From assembly GCA_021781255.1 (NCBI GenBank), contig JAJXXG010000488.1, positions 1 through 8,185 on the forward strand: DNA of 8,185 nt, given 5' to 3'. Below, one piece after another: positions 1 to 6,069 of the stretch. Positions within the stretch are counted from its first letter, which is position 1, and each line of letters starts with the position of its first letter. The notes beneath the pieces were generated by a model. It was not told the origin of the DNA. It worked only from the letters and a program-made list of their open reading frames with translations, and did not search any database. Made by a program: the position numbers and the translations under genes. Source of the stretch: Acidobacteriota bacterium (lineage in GTDB: Bacteria > Acidobacteriota > Terriglobia > Terriglobales > Acidobacteriaceae).

Positions 1-1535
1 CGATCTCACCCTTCTCGCTGGAAGGCGGCGGTTGCGGCTGCGCGTTCGCGCCCGATGCAAAAGAACTCGCGTTTACCGACAACCCCGATCCCGTCCCCGC
101 CATCAGCACCAGCCCCCGCATCTACACCCTCGACCTGACCAACCCCGCGGCCAAACCCGTGCAGATCAGCACCTCCGCCGGCGGGAACTTCAACCCCGCC
201 TACTCGCCCGACGGCAAGTCCATCGCCTGGCGCTCGCAGGCCCGCGCGGGGTACGAGAGCGACAAGTTCCGGCTGGCGGTATACAACCGCCAGGCGATGA
301 CCATCCGCGAACCGCTCCCCAGCTTCGATCGTTGGGTGGATGAGTTTGCATGGGCGCCTAGCTCCGAATTCATCTATTTCGTATCCGGGAATCGTGGCAA
401 TTCTCCCGTGTTCGTAGCTCCCTTCAAAAAGCCACTTTCGCAGTATCCGCAATATCCAGAGGAGTTCGATGTCGGTACCGACCTGAAGCCAATCGCCAAC
501 GGCACTTACAGCGGCCTTCATCCGCTGGCACACGGTGACAAACTGGTAGTTTCTAGAACGAGACTCGATTCACCTGGCGAGGTCAACTTACTTGATACCA
601 GCACAGTAGGACACACTTTCTTCACGATGGGTATCAATAAGCTGATGATCTCTCTACCGCTGACGGGTACGTTGACGCCCATTACCCACCTCAACGACAC
701 CCTCCTTACCCAGCTCGACCTCGCCCCCATGGAGCCCTTCTGGTTCACTGCCTCTGACGGCACCAAGGTCGAAGGCTTCCTCGTCAAGCCGCCGCACTTC
801 GACCCAGCAAAGAAATATCCCGTCAAATTCCTCATCCACGGCGGCCCCCAGGGTGCGTGGGACGACTCCTGGTCCTATCGCTGGAATCCCGAGCTCTTCG
901 TCGCCAACGGCTACGTCGTCGTCATGGTCAACCCGCGCGGGTCCACCGGCTACGGCCAGGCCTTTGTGGACGGCGTCAACGGCGACTGGGGCGGCAAGCC
1001 CTTCACCGACCTGATGACCGGCCTCGACTACGCCGAACAGCACTACCCCTTCATCGACAAGTCCCGCGAGTGCGCCCTCGGCGCCAGCTACGGCGGCTAC
1101 ATGGCCAACTGGATCCTTGGCCACACGAACCGCTTCAAGTGCATCGTCTCCCACGACGGCATGTTCAACGCCGAGTCCGCCTTCGGCAGCACAGAAGAGC
1201 TCTGGTTCAACACCTGGGAGTTCAAGGGCGCGCCGTGGGACTACTACGGCAAGCCGGACTCCGAAAACCCCTTCCGCAAGTGGTCGCCCGCGCTCTCGGC
1301 CAAAAACTTCAAGACGCCGACGCTCGTCATCCACTCGCAGCACGACTACCGCCTCGACCTGAGCGAAGGCCTGCAACTCTTCACCACGCTGCAGCTCCTG
1401 CACGTGCCCAGCAAAATGCTCTATTTCCCCGACGAAAGTCACTGGGTCCTCAAGCCGCAGAACTCCCAGCTCTGGTGGAAGACCGTGAACGACTGGGTGG
1501 ACCAGTGGACCTCAACAACAGCTTCCAGCCACTAG
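1..1535 (+). CDS. S9 family peptidase (prolyl oligopeptidase/acylaminoacyl-peptidase type), 5'-truncated
   Basis: A serine peptidase of the alpha/beta-hydrolase S9 family, expected to cleave oligopeptides and in such bacteria often exported. The frame is open from base 3, so the start lies outside the window; 510 residues are visible. Roughly residues 1-230 are the end of a TolB/WD40-like beta-propeller (SPDGKSIAW motif). The rest is the hydrolase domain. The oxyanion-side HGGP is at about residues 279-282. The nucleophile is in GASYGGY (Ser codon 1086-1088), the acid in HDYR (Asp codon 1344-1346), and the histidine in DESHWV (codon 1440-1442), so the catalytic triad is intact. The domain order fits dipeptidyl-peptidase-IV/APEH-like enzymes; substrate specificity cannot be read. 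The last codons (STTASSH, stop TAG) lie inside a palindromic repeat that follows the gene. Bases about 340-665 are distinctly AT-richer than the flanks. Signal peptide and promoter are not visible. Confidence 0.93.
   Translation, partial: ISPFSLEGGGCGCAFAPDAKELAFTDNPDPVPAISTSPRIYTLDLTNPAAKPVQISTSAGGNFNPAYSPDGKSIAWRSQARAGYESDKFRLAVYNRQAMTIREPLPSFDRWVDEFAWAPSSEFIYFVSGNRGNSPVFVAPFKKPLSQYPQYPEEFDVGTDLKPIANGTYSGLHPLAHGDKLVVSRTRLDSPGEVNLLDTSTVGHTFFTMGINKLMISLPLTGTLTPITHLNDTLLTQLDLAPMEPFWFTASDGTKVEGFLVKPPHFDPAKKYPVKFLIHGGPQGAWDDSWSYRWNPELFVANGYVVVMVNPRGSTGYGQAFVDGVNGDWGGKPFTDLMTGLDYAEQHYPFIDKSRECALGASYGGYMANWILGHTNRFKCIVSHDGMFNAESAFGSTEELWFNTWEFKGAPWDYYGKPDSENPFRKWSPALSAKNFKTPTLVIHSQHDYRLDLSEGLQLFTTLQLLHVPSKMLYFPDESHWVLKPQNSQLWWKTVNDWVDQWTSTTASSH
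340..665 (+). other. Low-GC patch inside the S9 peptidase propeller
   Basis: A hand count of 361-660 gives 151 G+C in 300 (about 50%), against roughly two thirds in the following catalytic part. The only two AGA arginine codons of the visible gene (555 and 561) lie here, along with TTA and CTA leucine codons; other visible arginines use CGN. The reading frame stays open, and the segment encodes propeller-like sequence ending in ITHLND just before the hydrolase domain. This fits import of a diverged allele by recombination. Relaxed constraint on a propeller blade is an alternative. Confidence 0.5.
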
Positions 1536-1580
1536 CTTTTAGCTGCTAGCCTGTCCATCGGCGCAACAACCCTGGGTGCG

Positions 1581-1604
1581 CCACGTCTCGCTTTTGAGAC
1601 GTGG
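1581..1604 (+). terminator. Perfect 9-bp hairpin with 6-nt loop after the S9 peptidase gene
   Basis: CCACGTCTC (1581-1589) pairs perfectly with GAGACGTGG (1596-1604) across the loop GCTTTT. It lies 45 nt after the S9 stop codon and at the centre of the longer palindromic element. No T-tract follows (the next bases are GAAGCC), so it is not a classic intrinsic terminator. It may still help end the peptidase transcript or act as an RNA-stabilising 3' stem. It could equally be the core of a REP-like repeat rather than a terminator. Confidence 0.45.
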
Positions 1605-1642
1605 GAAGCCACAAGCCCAAACCAGCCTCCGCGGAAGAGCTA

Positions 1643-1668
1643 GAGGCTAGAAGCGAGAGGCTAGAAGC
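1643..1668 (+). repeat. Two direct copies of GAGGCTAGAAGC
   Basis: The 12-mer GAGGCTAGAAGC occurs at 1643-1654 and again at 1657-1668, separated by GA (period 14). A degenerate inverted form lies at about 1541-1552 beside the S9 stop codon. The second copy ends on the first base of the CTG proposed as the recX start, and its GAGAGG (1655-1660) is well placed to serve as a ribosome-binding site 7 nt before that CTG. Confidence 0.75.
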
Positions 1669-2228
1669 TGTCTTTCGGAAGAAAATCCGCAAAGCCCCGC
1701 GAACCCCTCAACGAGCAGGGCCTCTACGACTACGCCGTCAAGGCCCTCGGCCGCCGCATGCGCACTGAAGCCGAACTCCGCCGCCTCATGCAATCCCGCG
1801 TCGAGCCCGGCGACCGCGGCCAGGCCGTCATCGCCGCCGTCCTCGCGCGCCTCCGCGAGCAGCGCTACCTCGACGACCGCTCCTACGCCGAGACCTTCAC
1901 CCGCCTGCGCCAGGAAAACGAAAAGCTCGGCGCACGCACCGTCCGCCAGAAGCTCGCGCAGAAGGGCATCGCCCGCTCCATCGCGGACACAGCCGTCGAC
2001 GCCCGCTATTCCGCCACGGACGAAGAAGCCCTCGCCCGCCAGCACCTCGAGCGCAAGCGCATCCGCAAGCCCGAGAACGAAAAGGAGACGGCTCGCGTCA
2101 TGCGCCGCCTCGTCGCCGCAGGCTTCTCCACCGGCGTCATCTACAAGATCCTCCGCCAGTGGAACGTCCCCGACGAATCCCTCGCCGCCCTCGACACGCT
2201 GGACACGGATAAGAGTGACGACCTCTGA
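1668..2228 (+). CDS. recX: RecX family regulatory protein
   Basis: RecX binds RecA filaments and limits recombinase activity, acting in the cytoplasm in homologous recombination and the SOS response. The protein is helical, charged, and built of RecX-type three-helix repeats: ALGRRMRTEAELRRLM, then the RYLDDRSYAETFTRLR block typical of the family, then a third repeat near RVMRRLVAAGFSTGVI. The first ATG (1758) would start inside the first helix. The frame is open upstream to 1665 and encodes family-like sequence (LNEQGLYDYAVKALGRR), so I place the start at CTG 1668, preceded by GAGAGG at 1655-1660. That gives 186 residues, within the family range; the ATG version has 156. No ATG, GTG or TTG exists in frame between 1665 and 1758. 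The start is therefore uncertain; the family call is firm. recA is not in the window. The gene converges on vapC with 9 nt between stop codons. Confidence 0.88.
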   Translation: MSFGRKSAKPREPLNEQGLYDYAVKALGRRMRTEAELRRLMQSRVEPGDRGQAVIAAVLARLREQRYLDDRSYAETFTRLRQENEKLGARTVRQKLAQKGIARSIADTAVDARYSATDEEALARQHLERKRIRKPENEKETARVMRRLVAAGFSTGVIYKILRQWNVPDESLAALDTLDTDKSDDL

Positions 2229-2237
2229 CCGGCATCC

Positions 2238-2636
2238 TCACAGATGCGGAAACAAAGCCAATCCCGGCACCTGAAAATCCCGAACATTGTCGGTCAGCAA
2301 TTGACATCTATGTTCCATCGCAGTCGCTGCAATCATCATGTCGGCCAGCGAGTGCGTTTTCCCTGCTTTGCGCCGCACTGCGACCATCTCTCCCGCCCGG
2401 CGGGCAATCGAAAGCGTCAGATCGTAACAGGTCAACGAACCGACAAGCGCATTTGTCGCAGCCTCTTCTCCCGGCCTTGCTCCGGCATACAATTCCCCGG
2501 CGTTCACGCAAGAAGTCGCCAACTCAAAGCCGTCTGCAATCAATTGCTTCAGCAACGCGATCTGCTTTGGTCGGCGATGCAGCACGTCGATCAAAACCGT
2601 CGTATCCAGCAAAATGCTCCGGCTTGCGCTCCTCAC
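2238..2636 (-). CDS. vapC: VapC-type PIN-domain ribonuclease toxin
   Basis: The toxin of a type II toxin-antitoxin pair: a Mg2+-dependent RNase that typically cuts tRNA or rRNA and stops translation unless held by VapB. Its 132 residues are a whole PIN domain. The four acidic residues are in place: D11 (LLDTTVLIDVL), E48 (NAGELYAG), D99 (SLADMMIAATAM) and D116 (LLTDNVRDF), so the enzyme looks active. The start is GTG (2636-2634), which overlaps the stop of the upstream antitoxin gene as GTGA. This is the usual translational coupling in such operons. The stop is 9 nt from the recX stop on the other strand, with no terminator visible between them. The cellular target cannot be predicted. Confidence 0.93.
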   Translation of the reverse strand: MRSASRSILLDTTVLIDVLHRRPKQIALLKQLIADGFELATSCVNAGELYAGARPGEEAATNALVGSLTCYDLTLSIARRAGEMVAVRRKAGKTHSLADMMIAATAMEHRCQLLTDNVRDFQVPGLALFPHL

Positions 2637-2923
2637 CGGCTACTGCCCTTCCGCGCGGACCGGGCCAGCCGCTTCTGGCGCGAACTCTGCTCACGGCGGA
2701 GACGATGGACCCACTCCGCGGCTCCCACCGCCGCCACGTCGGGGTGGTTCTCGTCTCGCCATGCCAGGGAATCATCCTCAAGAAACGCCAGCATCTTGCG
2801 CCGCTTTATCTCCTTCTCTGCCGTTTCCACCAGAAACGTGCTGCGTCCGCGCGGACCAGCCAGTTTGTCAATTTCACGCGCCAGTTCCGCTGGCAACACC
2901 ACGTGTGCGCGAATCGTGGCCAT
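2633..2923 (-). CDS. vapB: VapB-type ribbon-helix-helix antitoxin
   Basis: Cognate antitoxin of the adjacent VapC, 96 residues. The N-terminus (ATIRAHVVLPAELAREIDKL, then the helix around RSTFLVETAEKEIKRRK) looks like a CopG/RHH DNA-binding fold, so it should bind its own promoter. The middle (LAFLEDDSLAWRDENHPDV) resembles toxin-wrapping segments of RHH antitoxins. The C-terminal 30 or so residues are strongly basic. ATG at 2923-2921 is chosen because no other in-frame start lies nearby. A good AAGGAG sits upstream but 12 nt away, which is long. The gene overlaps vapC by 4 nt and is divergent from alaS. Which VapB subfamily it belongs to is unclear. Confidence 0.85.
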   Translation of the reverse strand: MATIRAHVVLPAELAREIDKLAGPRGRSTFLVETAEKEIKRRKMLAFLEDDSLAWRDENHPDVAAVGAAEWVHRLRREQSSRQKRLARSARKGSSR

Positions 2924-2935
2924 AGCTTTAACACA

Positions 2936-2954
2936 CTCCTTATGTGCTTTTATA
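2936..2954 (-). promoter_or_regulatory. vapBC ribosome-binding site and possible -10 box
   Basis: On the minus strand AAGGAG (2941-2936) precedes the vapB ATG by 12 nt. TATAAA (2954-2949) lies just upstream in the most AT-rich stretch of this gap and could be a -10 box, giving a short leader. No convincing -35 is seen. The AAGGAG lies in the loop of a weak stem, AGCACA pairing with TGTGTT. An operator for VapB/VapC autoregulation would be expected here, but I see no clear palindrome. Confidence 0.35.
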
Positions 2955-3014
2955 TCTTAACGCATCCCATGCCTGTGCGCCATACGCCGGCTGCACGCAC
3001 ATCCCGCCGCCCGT

Positions 3015-3050
3015 TACACTGGATGCAACCAGCATTTCTGCCTCAGGGAA
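3015..3050 (+). promoter_or_regulatory. Possible alaS -10 box and ribosome-binding site
   Basis: TACACT (3015-3020) matches the -10 consensus at four of six positions; no -35 can be recognised. AGGGAA (3045-3050) lies 4 nt before the ATG at 3055 and supports that start. The alternative upstream ATG at 2944 in the same frame has no family homology after it and would place the start inside the vapBC control region. Confidence 0.35.
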
Positions 3051-3054
3051 CCTC

Positions 3055-5991
3055 ATGACCGGCAACGACATTCGCGAAATGTTTCTGCGCTTTTTTGAGT
3101 CGAAGGACCACCGCCGTGTGCACTCTTCCTCACTTGTGCCGCACAACGACCCCACGCTGCTCTTCACCAACGCGGGCATGAACCAGTTCAAGGATCTTTT
3201 CCTTGGCGCGGAAAAGCGCGAGTACAACCGGGCGACCACCTCGCAGAAGTGCGTCCGCGCAGGCGGCAAGCACAACGACCTTGAAAACGTCGGCTTCACC
3301 CGCCGCCACCACACCTTTTTCGAGATGCTGGGCAACTTCAGCTTCGGGGACTACTTCAAGCGCGACGCCATCGCCTACGCATGGGAGCTCGTCACCAGCC
3401 CCGAGTGGTTCGCCATCCCCAAAGACCGCCTCTACGTCACCATCTTTGAGGGTGCGGACGGCGTCCCCCGCGACAACGAGGCCGAGCAGTTCTGGATCGA
3501 GGCCGGCGTCCCCAAAGAGCGCATCTTCCAGTACGGGCTCAAAGACAATTTCTGGCAGATGGGCGAAACCGGCCCCTGCGGACCCTGCTCGGAGATCTTC
3601 TACGACATGGGACTCGAAGCCGCCGAGACGCCCGGCGTCGATCTCCCCTTTGGCAAAGACGATGCCCGCTACGTCGAAATCTGGAACCTGGTCTTCATGC
3701 AGTTCGACCGCTCCGCCATCGTCGACCCTGCCACCAAACAGACCACCTATAAGCTGACACCGCTGCCCAAGCCCTCCATCGACACCGGCATGGGCCTGGA
3801 GCGGCTGGCCGCCGTCCTGCAAGGAAAGGTCAGCAACTTTGAGACGGACCTGTTTACGCCGCTCATCCAGCGCGCCGAGCAACTCACCGGCAAATTCGTC
3901 AGCGAATCCGCCATCGAAAGCGAAACCCGCACCGCCGATGACGCCGCCGCCAGCCTGCGCATCATCGCCGACCACGCTCGCGCAGCCACGTTCCTCATCA
4001 GCGACGGCGTGCTGCCCTCGAACGAAGGCCGCGGCTACGTGCTACGCAAGATTCTCCGCCGCGGCATCCGCCATGGCCGCCTGCTCGGGCAGGAAAAGCC
4101 CTTCATGTGCCAGATGGTCTACGCCGTCCGCGATTTGATGCAGGGCGCCTACCCAGAGCTCATCGACTCCGCCGACCGCGTCGCCAAAGTCGTCGAGGCG
4201 GAAGAGAAGCAGTTTGAGAGAGTGACCGCAAAAGGGGCTTCCGAGTGGGAGCAGCTCGTTCTTAGAAAGAGGGATGAGATTTATGTCAGGAGGAGCACAT
4301 TTCGTCAGGATCTCCAGCAACGCTTGTCGCCTGATATCGCGGCAAGATTCGACGTTGGCGTCGCCGGGATGTTGAACCTGATCGGGCAGACAGTTGAGGT
4401 TGAAGAGGCTATAGAGAAAGGCCTTCCAGCATCCCTCAGGAAGCCACTCCTTGAAGAATGGCGGAGGCTAAAGAGCGAAAGGCCGAGTGTTTCAGGCGAG
4501 GAGGCTTTCCATCTCTACGAAACATTCGGCCTGGACGTCGGCTTCATGAAAGATGCTGCACGAGACGGCAACGTGGACATCGACGAATCAGGCTTCGAGC
4601 GCGCCCGCGCCGAAGAGCAAGCCCGCGCCCGCGCCAGTTGGAAAGGCGGCAGCCTGAAGACCGCCAGCCCCGCCTATCGCGAGTTGCCCAAGACCGTCTT
4701 CGAAGGCTACCGCCAGCTCACCTCCACCGGCTGCGAGGTCCTCGCCATCATCAAGGACGGTGTCGGCGTTCCCGCCGCCGCCGCAGGCGAGCAGGTCGAG
4801 GTCGTCCTCGACCACACCACCTTCTACGCCGACTCCGGCGGCCAGACCGGCGACACCGGTGTTTTCCTGTCCCCGGACGGCAACTCCACCGTTGCCGAAA
4901 TCACCGGCTGCGTAGCGCCCGTGCAGGGAGTGCGCGCGCACAAGGCCATCCTCAAGCAAGCGCTGGCCGTAGGCGACCGCGTCAACACCGTGGTCGATGG
5001 ACAACGCCGCGACGCCATCCGCCGCAACCACACCGGCACCCACCTGCTCCACGCCGCGCTGCGCCAGGTCCTCGGCACCCACGTCAAGCAGGCCGGCTCC
5101 TCCGTCGAGCCCACGCGCCTCCGCTTCGACTTCTCCCACTTCGCGCAGGTGGCCGACGAAGAGCTGCAGGAGATCGAGGACATCGTCAACCGCGAAGTCC
5201 TCTCCAACGCCCGCGTCGAAACGCTGGAAGACGTGCCCATCGACGTTGCCGTCAACGAGTACCACGCCATGGCCCTCTTCGGCGAAAAATACGGCGACAA
5301 GGTCCGCGTGGTGAAGCTCTCCGACGGCTTCTCCACCGAGCTCTGCGGCGGAACGCACACCGCGGCCACTGGCGAAATCGGCCTCTTCAAGCTCACCAGC
5401 GAGGGCGCAGTCTCCAGCGGCGTGCGCCGCATTGAGGCCATCAGCGGCCTCGGCTCGCTCTCCACCTTCCGCCGCGACTTCGAGGTCGCCAAGCTCGCCG
5501 GCCAATATGTTCCCACAGTGGATAACCTTGCCGACGGCCTTCGTGCCAAATTCGCCAGTCAGGAAGAAGAGATGAAGCGCCTGCGCCGCGAGCTCGAAGA
5601 GATGCGCATGAAGTCCGCTGCGGGCGCGCTCGACGACGCTCTCAGCCACGCCGTCGAGGTCAAAGGCGTGCACCTCGTCACGCTCCGCGCCGACGCACTG
5701 GAGCGCGGCCAGCTTCGCACGCTCGTCGATAATCTCAAGCAGAAGCTCGGCGAAGGCGTCGTCGTCCTCGCCTCTGCGCAGCCCGAGGGCAAGGTAGCCA
5801 TCATTGCCGGCGTCACGCCCGGCCTCGTCAAGCGCATCCAGGCCGGCAAGCTCGTCGGCTCAGTGGCAAAACTCGTCGGCGGCAGCGGCGGCGGCAAGCC
5901 GGAAATCGCCGAAGCCGGCGGCAAAGACCAAACCCAGATTGATACCGCGCTCAAGGCCGCGCCGGAGCTGGTCGCCGCGCTGCTCGGCTAG
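3055..5991 (+). CDS. alaS: Alanine--tRNA ligase
   Basis: Charges tRNA-Ala with alanine in the cytoplasm and hydrolyses mischarged Ser/Gly-tRNA. 978 residues, against 876 in E. coli. Domains in order: class II catalytic domain (NAGMNQFKD near 39-47, FGDYF near 98, motif 3 GMGLERLA at 245-252); tRNA-recognition domain with PSN (N323, equivalent to E. coli N303); editing domain with zinc ligands in HTGTH (H659, H663) and CGGTH (C764, H768); C-Ala/DHHA1 domain with the glycine-rich GGSGGGKP near the end. ATG 3055 is preceded by AGGGAA and begins the family-typical N-terminus. The gene stands alone, divergent from vapBC and ended by a strong hairpin. Oddity: between residues 387 and 481 there are 93 residues where E. 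coli has 24, and this stretch has foreign-looking codon use. All catalytic and editing motifs are intact, so the enzyme is probably functional and essential. Confidence 0.98.
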   Translation: MTGNDIREMFLRFFESKDHRRVHSSSLVPHNDPTLLFTNAGMNQFKDLFLGAEKREYNRATTSQKCVRAGGKHNDLENVGFTRRHHTFFEMLGNFSFGDYFKRDAIAYAWELVTSPEWFAIPKDRLYVTIFEGADGVPRDNEAEQFWIEAGVPKERIFQYGLKDNFWQMGETGPCGPCSEIFYDMGLEAAETPGVDLPFGKDDARYVEIWNLVFMQFDRSAIVDPATKQTTYKLTPLPKPSIDTGMGLERLAAVLQGKVSNFETDLFTPLIQRAEQLTGKFVSESAIESETRTADDAAASLRIIADHARAATFLISDGVLPSNEGRGYVLRKILRRGIRHGRLLGQEKPFMCQMVYAVRDLMQGAYPELIDSADRVAKVVEAEEKQFERVTAKGASEWEQLVLRKRDEIYVRRSTFRQDLQQRLSPDIAARFDVGVAGMLNLIGQTVEVEEAIEKGLPASLRKPLLEEWRRLKSERPSVSGEEAFHLYETFGLDVGFMKDAARDGNVDIDESGFERARAEEQARARASWKGGSLKTASPAYRELPKTVFEGYRQLTSTGCEVLAIIKDGVGVPAAAAGEQVEVVLDHTTFYADSGGQTGDTGVFLSPDGNSTVAEITGCVAPVQGVRAHKAILKQALAVGDRVNTVVDGQRRDAIRRNHTGTHLLHAALRQVLGTHVKQAGSSVEPTRLRFDFSHFAQVADEELQEIEDIVNREVLSNARVETLEDVPIDVAVNEYHAMALFGEKYGDKVRVVKLSDGFSTELCGGTHTAATGEIGLFKLTSEGAVSSGVRRIEAISGLGSLSTFRRDFEVAKLAGQYVPTVDNLADGLRAKFASQEEEMKRLRRELEEMRMKSAAGALDDALSHAVEVKGVHLVTLRADALERGQLRTLVDNLKQKLGEGVVVLASAQPEGKVAIIAGVTPGLVKRIQAGKLVGSVAKLVGGSGGGKPEIAEAGGKDQTQIDTALKAAPELVAALLG
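4219..4482 (+). other. Compositionally atypical in-frame insert in alaS
   Basis: Codons 389-476 contain 12 arginines, nine of them AGA or AGG (residues 389, 404, 406, 412, 413, 431, 462, 471, 476). I read every other arginine codon in alaS and found none that is AGA or AGG. The G+C of 4201-4500 is 161/300 (about 54%), while a line such as 4621-4680 reaches 75%. Aligned by eye to E. coli AlaRS, the stretch adds about 69 residues between EEKQF and GEEAF, in the tRNA-recognition domain. The added sequence is charged and looks mainly helical (for example [21 protein letters not shown]). I recognise no domain in it. Confidence 0.75.
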
Positions 5992-6021
5992 TGGATATCG
6001 CAGCGCAAACGTCAGAAACGC

Positions 6022-6052
6022 AAAGGGCCGCATCTCTCCAGTGCGGCCCTTT
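6022..6052. terminator. Bidirectional intrinsic terminator between alaS and the outer-membrane gene
   Basis: AAAGGGCCGCA (6022-6032) pairs perfectly with TGCGGCCCTTT (6042-6052), an 11-bp GC-rich stem with a 9-nt loop. The A-run on the left and T-run on the right make it usable from both strands. It starts 30 nt after the alaS stop and ends 17 nt before the stop of the convergent gene, so it probably ends both transcripts. Confidence 0.85.
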
Positions 6053-6069
6053 GTCGCCTTCTGCGCCGG

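Larger units (their letters stand above)
1519..1670. repeat. Nested palindromic intergenic element (REP/MITE-like)
   Basis: Bases 1519-1551 and the reverse complement of 1638-1670 match at 26 of 33 positions without gaps. They enclose a perfect 9-bp hairpin at 1581-1604. The element is rich in the tetramer CTAG, with five copies (1532, 1546, 1640, 1647, 1661), while only a few occur in the rest of the window. The left arm covers the last residues and stop of the S9 peptidase, and the right arm ends at the probable recX start. No transposase is present, so if mobile it would depend on a helper in trans, as REP/REPIN or MITE elements do. That it is repeated elsewhere in the genome is my inference. 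Confidence 0.6.

Noticed and set aside
654..1442. Minus-strand open frame of 262 codons opposite the S9 peptidase
   Set aside because: Antisense shadow with Val/Glu/Gly-biased composition; the sense frame has an intact catalytic triad.
1536..1667. CRISPR array or tRNA in the intergenic repeat region
   Set aside because: Only two 12-mer direct copies with a 2-nt gap, no spacers, and no cloverleaf or TpsiC-loop pattern.
2944..3054. Upstream in-frame ATG extending alaS by 37 codons
   Set aside because: The extension is not like AlaRS N-termini and overlaps the vapBC control region; ATG 3055 has AGGGAA upstream and starts the conserved domain.
2244..3058. Plus-strand frames of about 200-240 codons across vapBC
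   Set aside because: They run antisense to a well-supported toxin-antitoxin pair, are Arg/Ser/Pro-rich and lack ribosome-binding sites.
4219..4482. Intein or mobile intron in alaS
   Set aside because: The extra segment is only about 69 residues with no splice-junction Cys/Ser or HN motif, and there is no ribozyme-like or reverse-transcriptase sequence.
4458..5435. Plus-strand open frame of 325 codons inside alaS
   Set aside because: Arg/Pro/His-rich out-of-frame reading of high-GC codons; no plausible protein and fully within alaS.
4588..5673. Long minus-strand open frame (361 codons) opposite alaS
   Set aside because: Mirror of the GC-rich alaS codons. The translation is low-complexity Gly/Ala/Val/Asp/Glu with no family features, and alaS is certain on the other strand.
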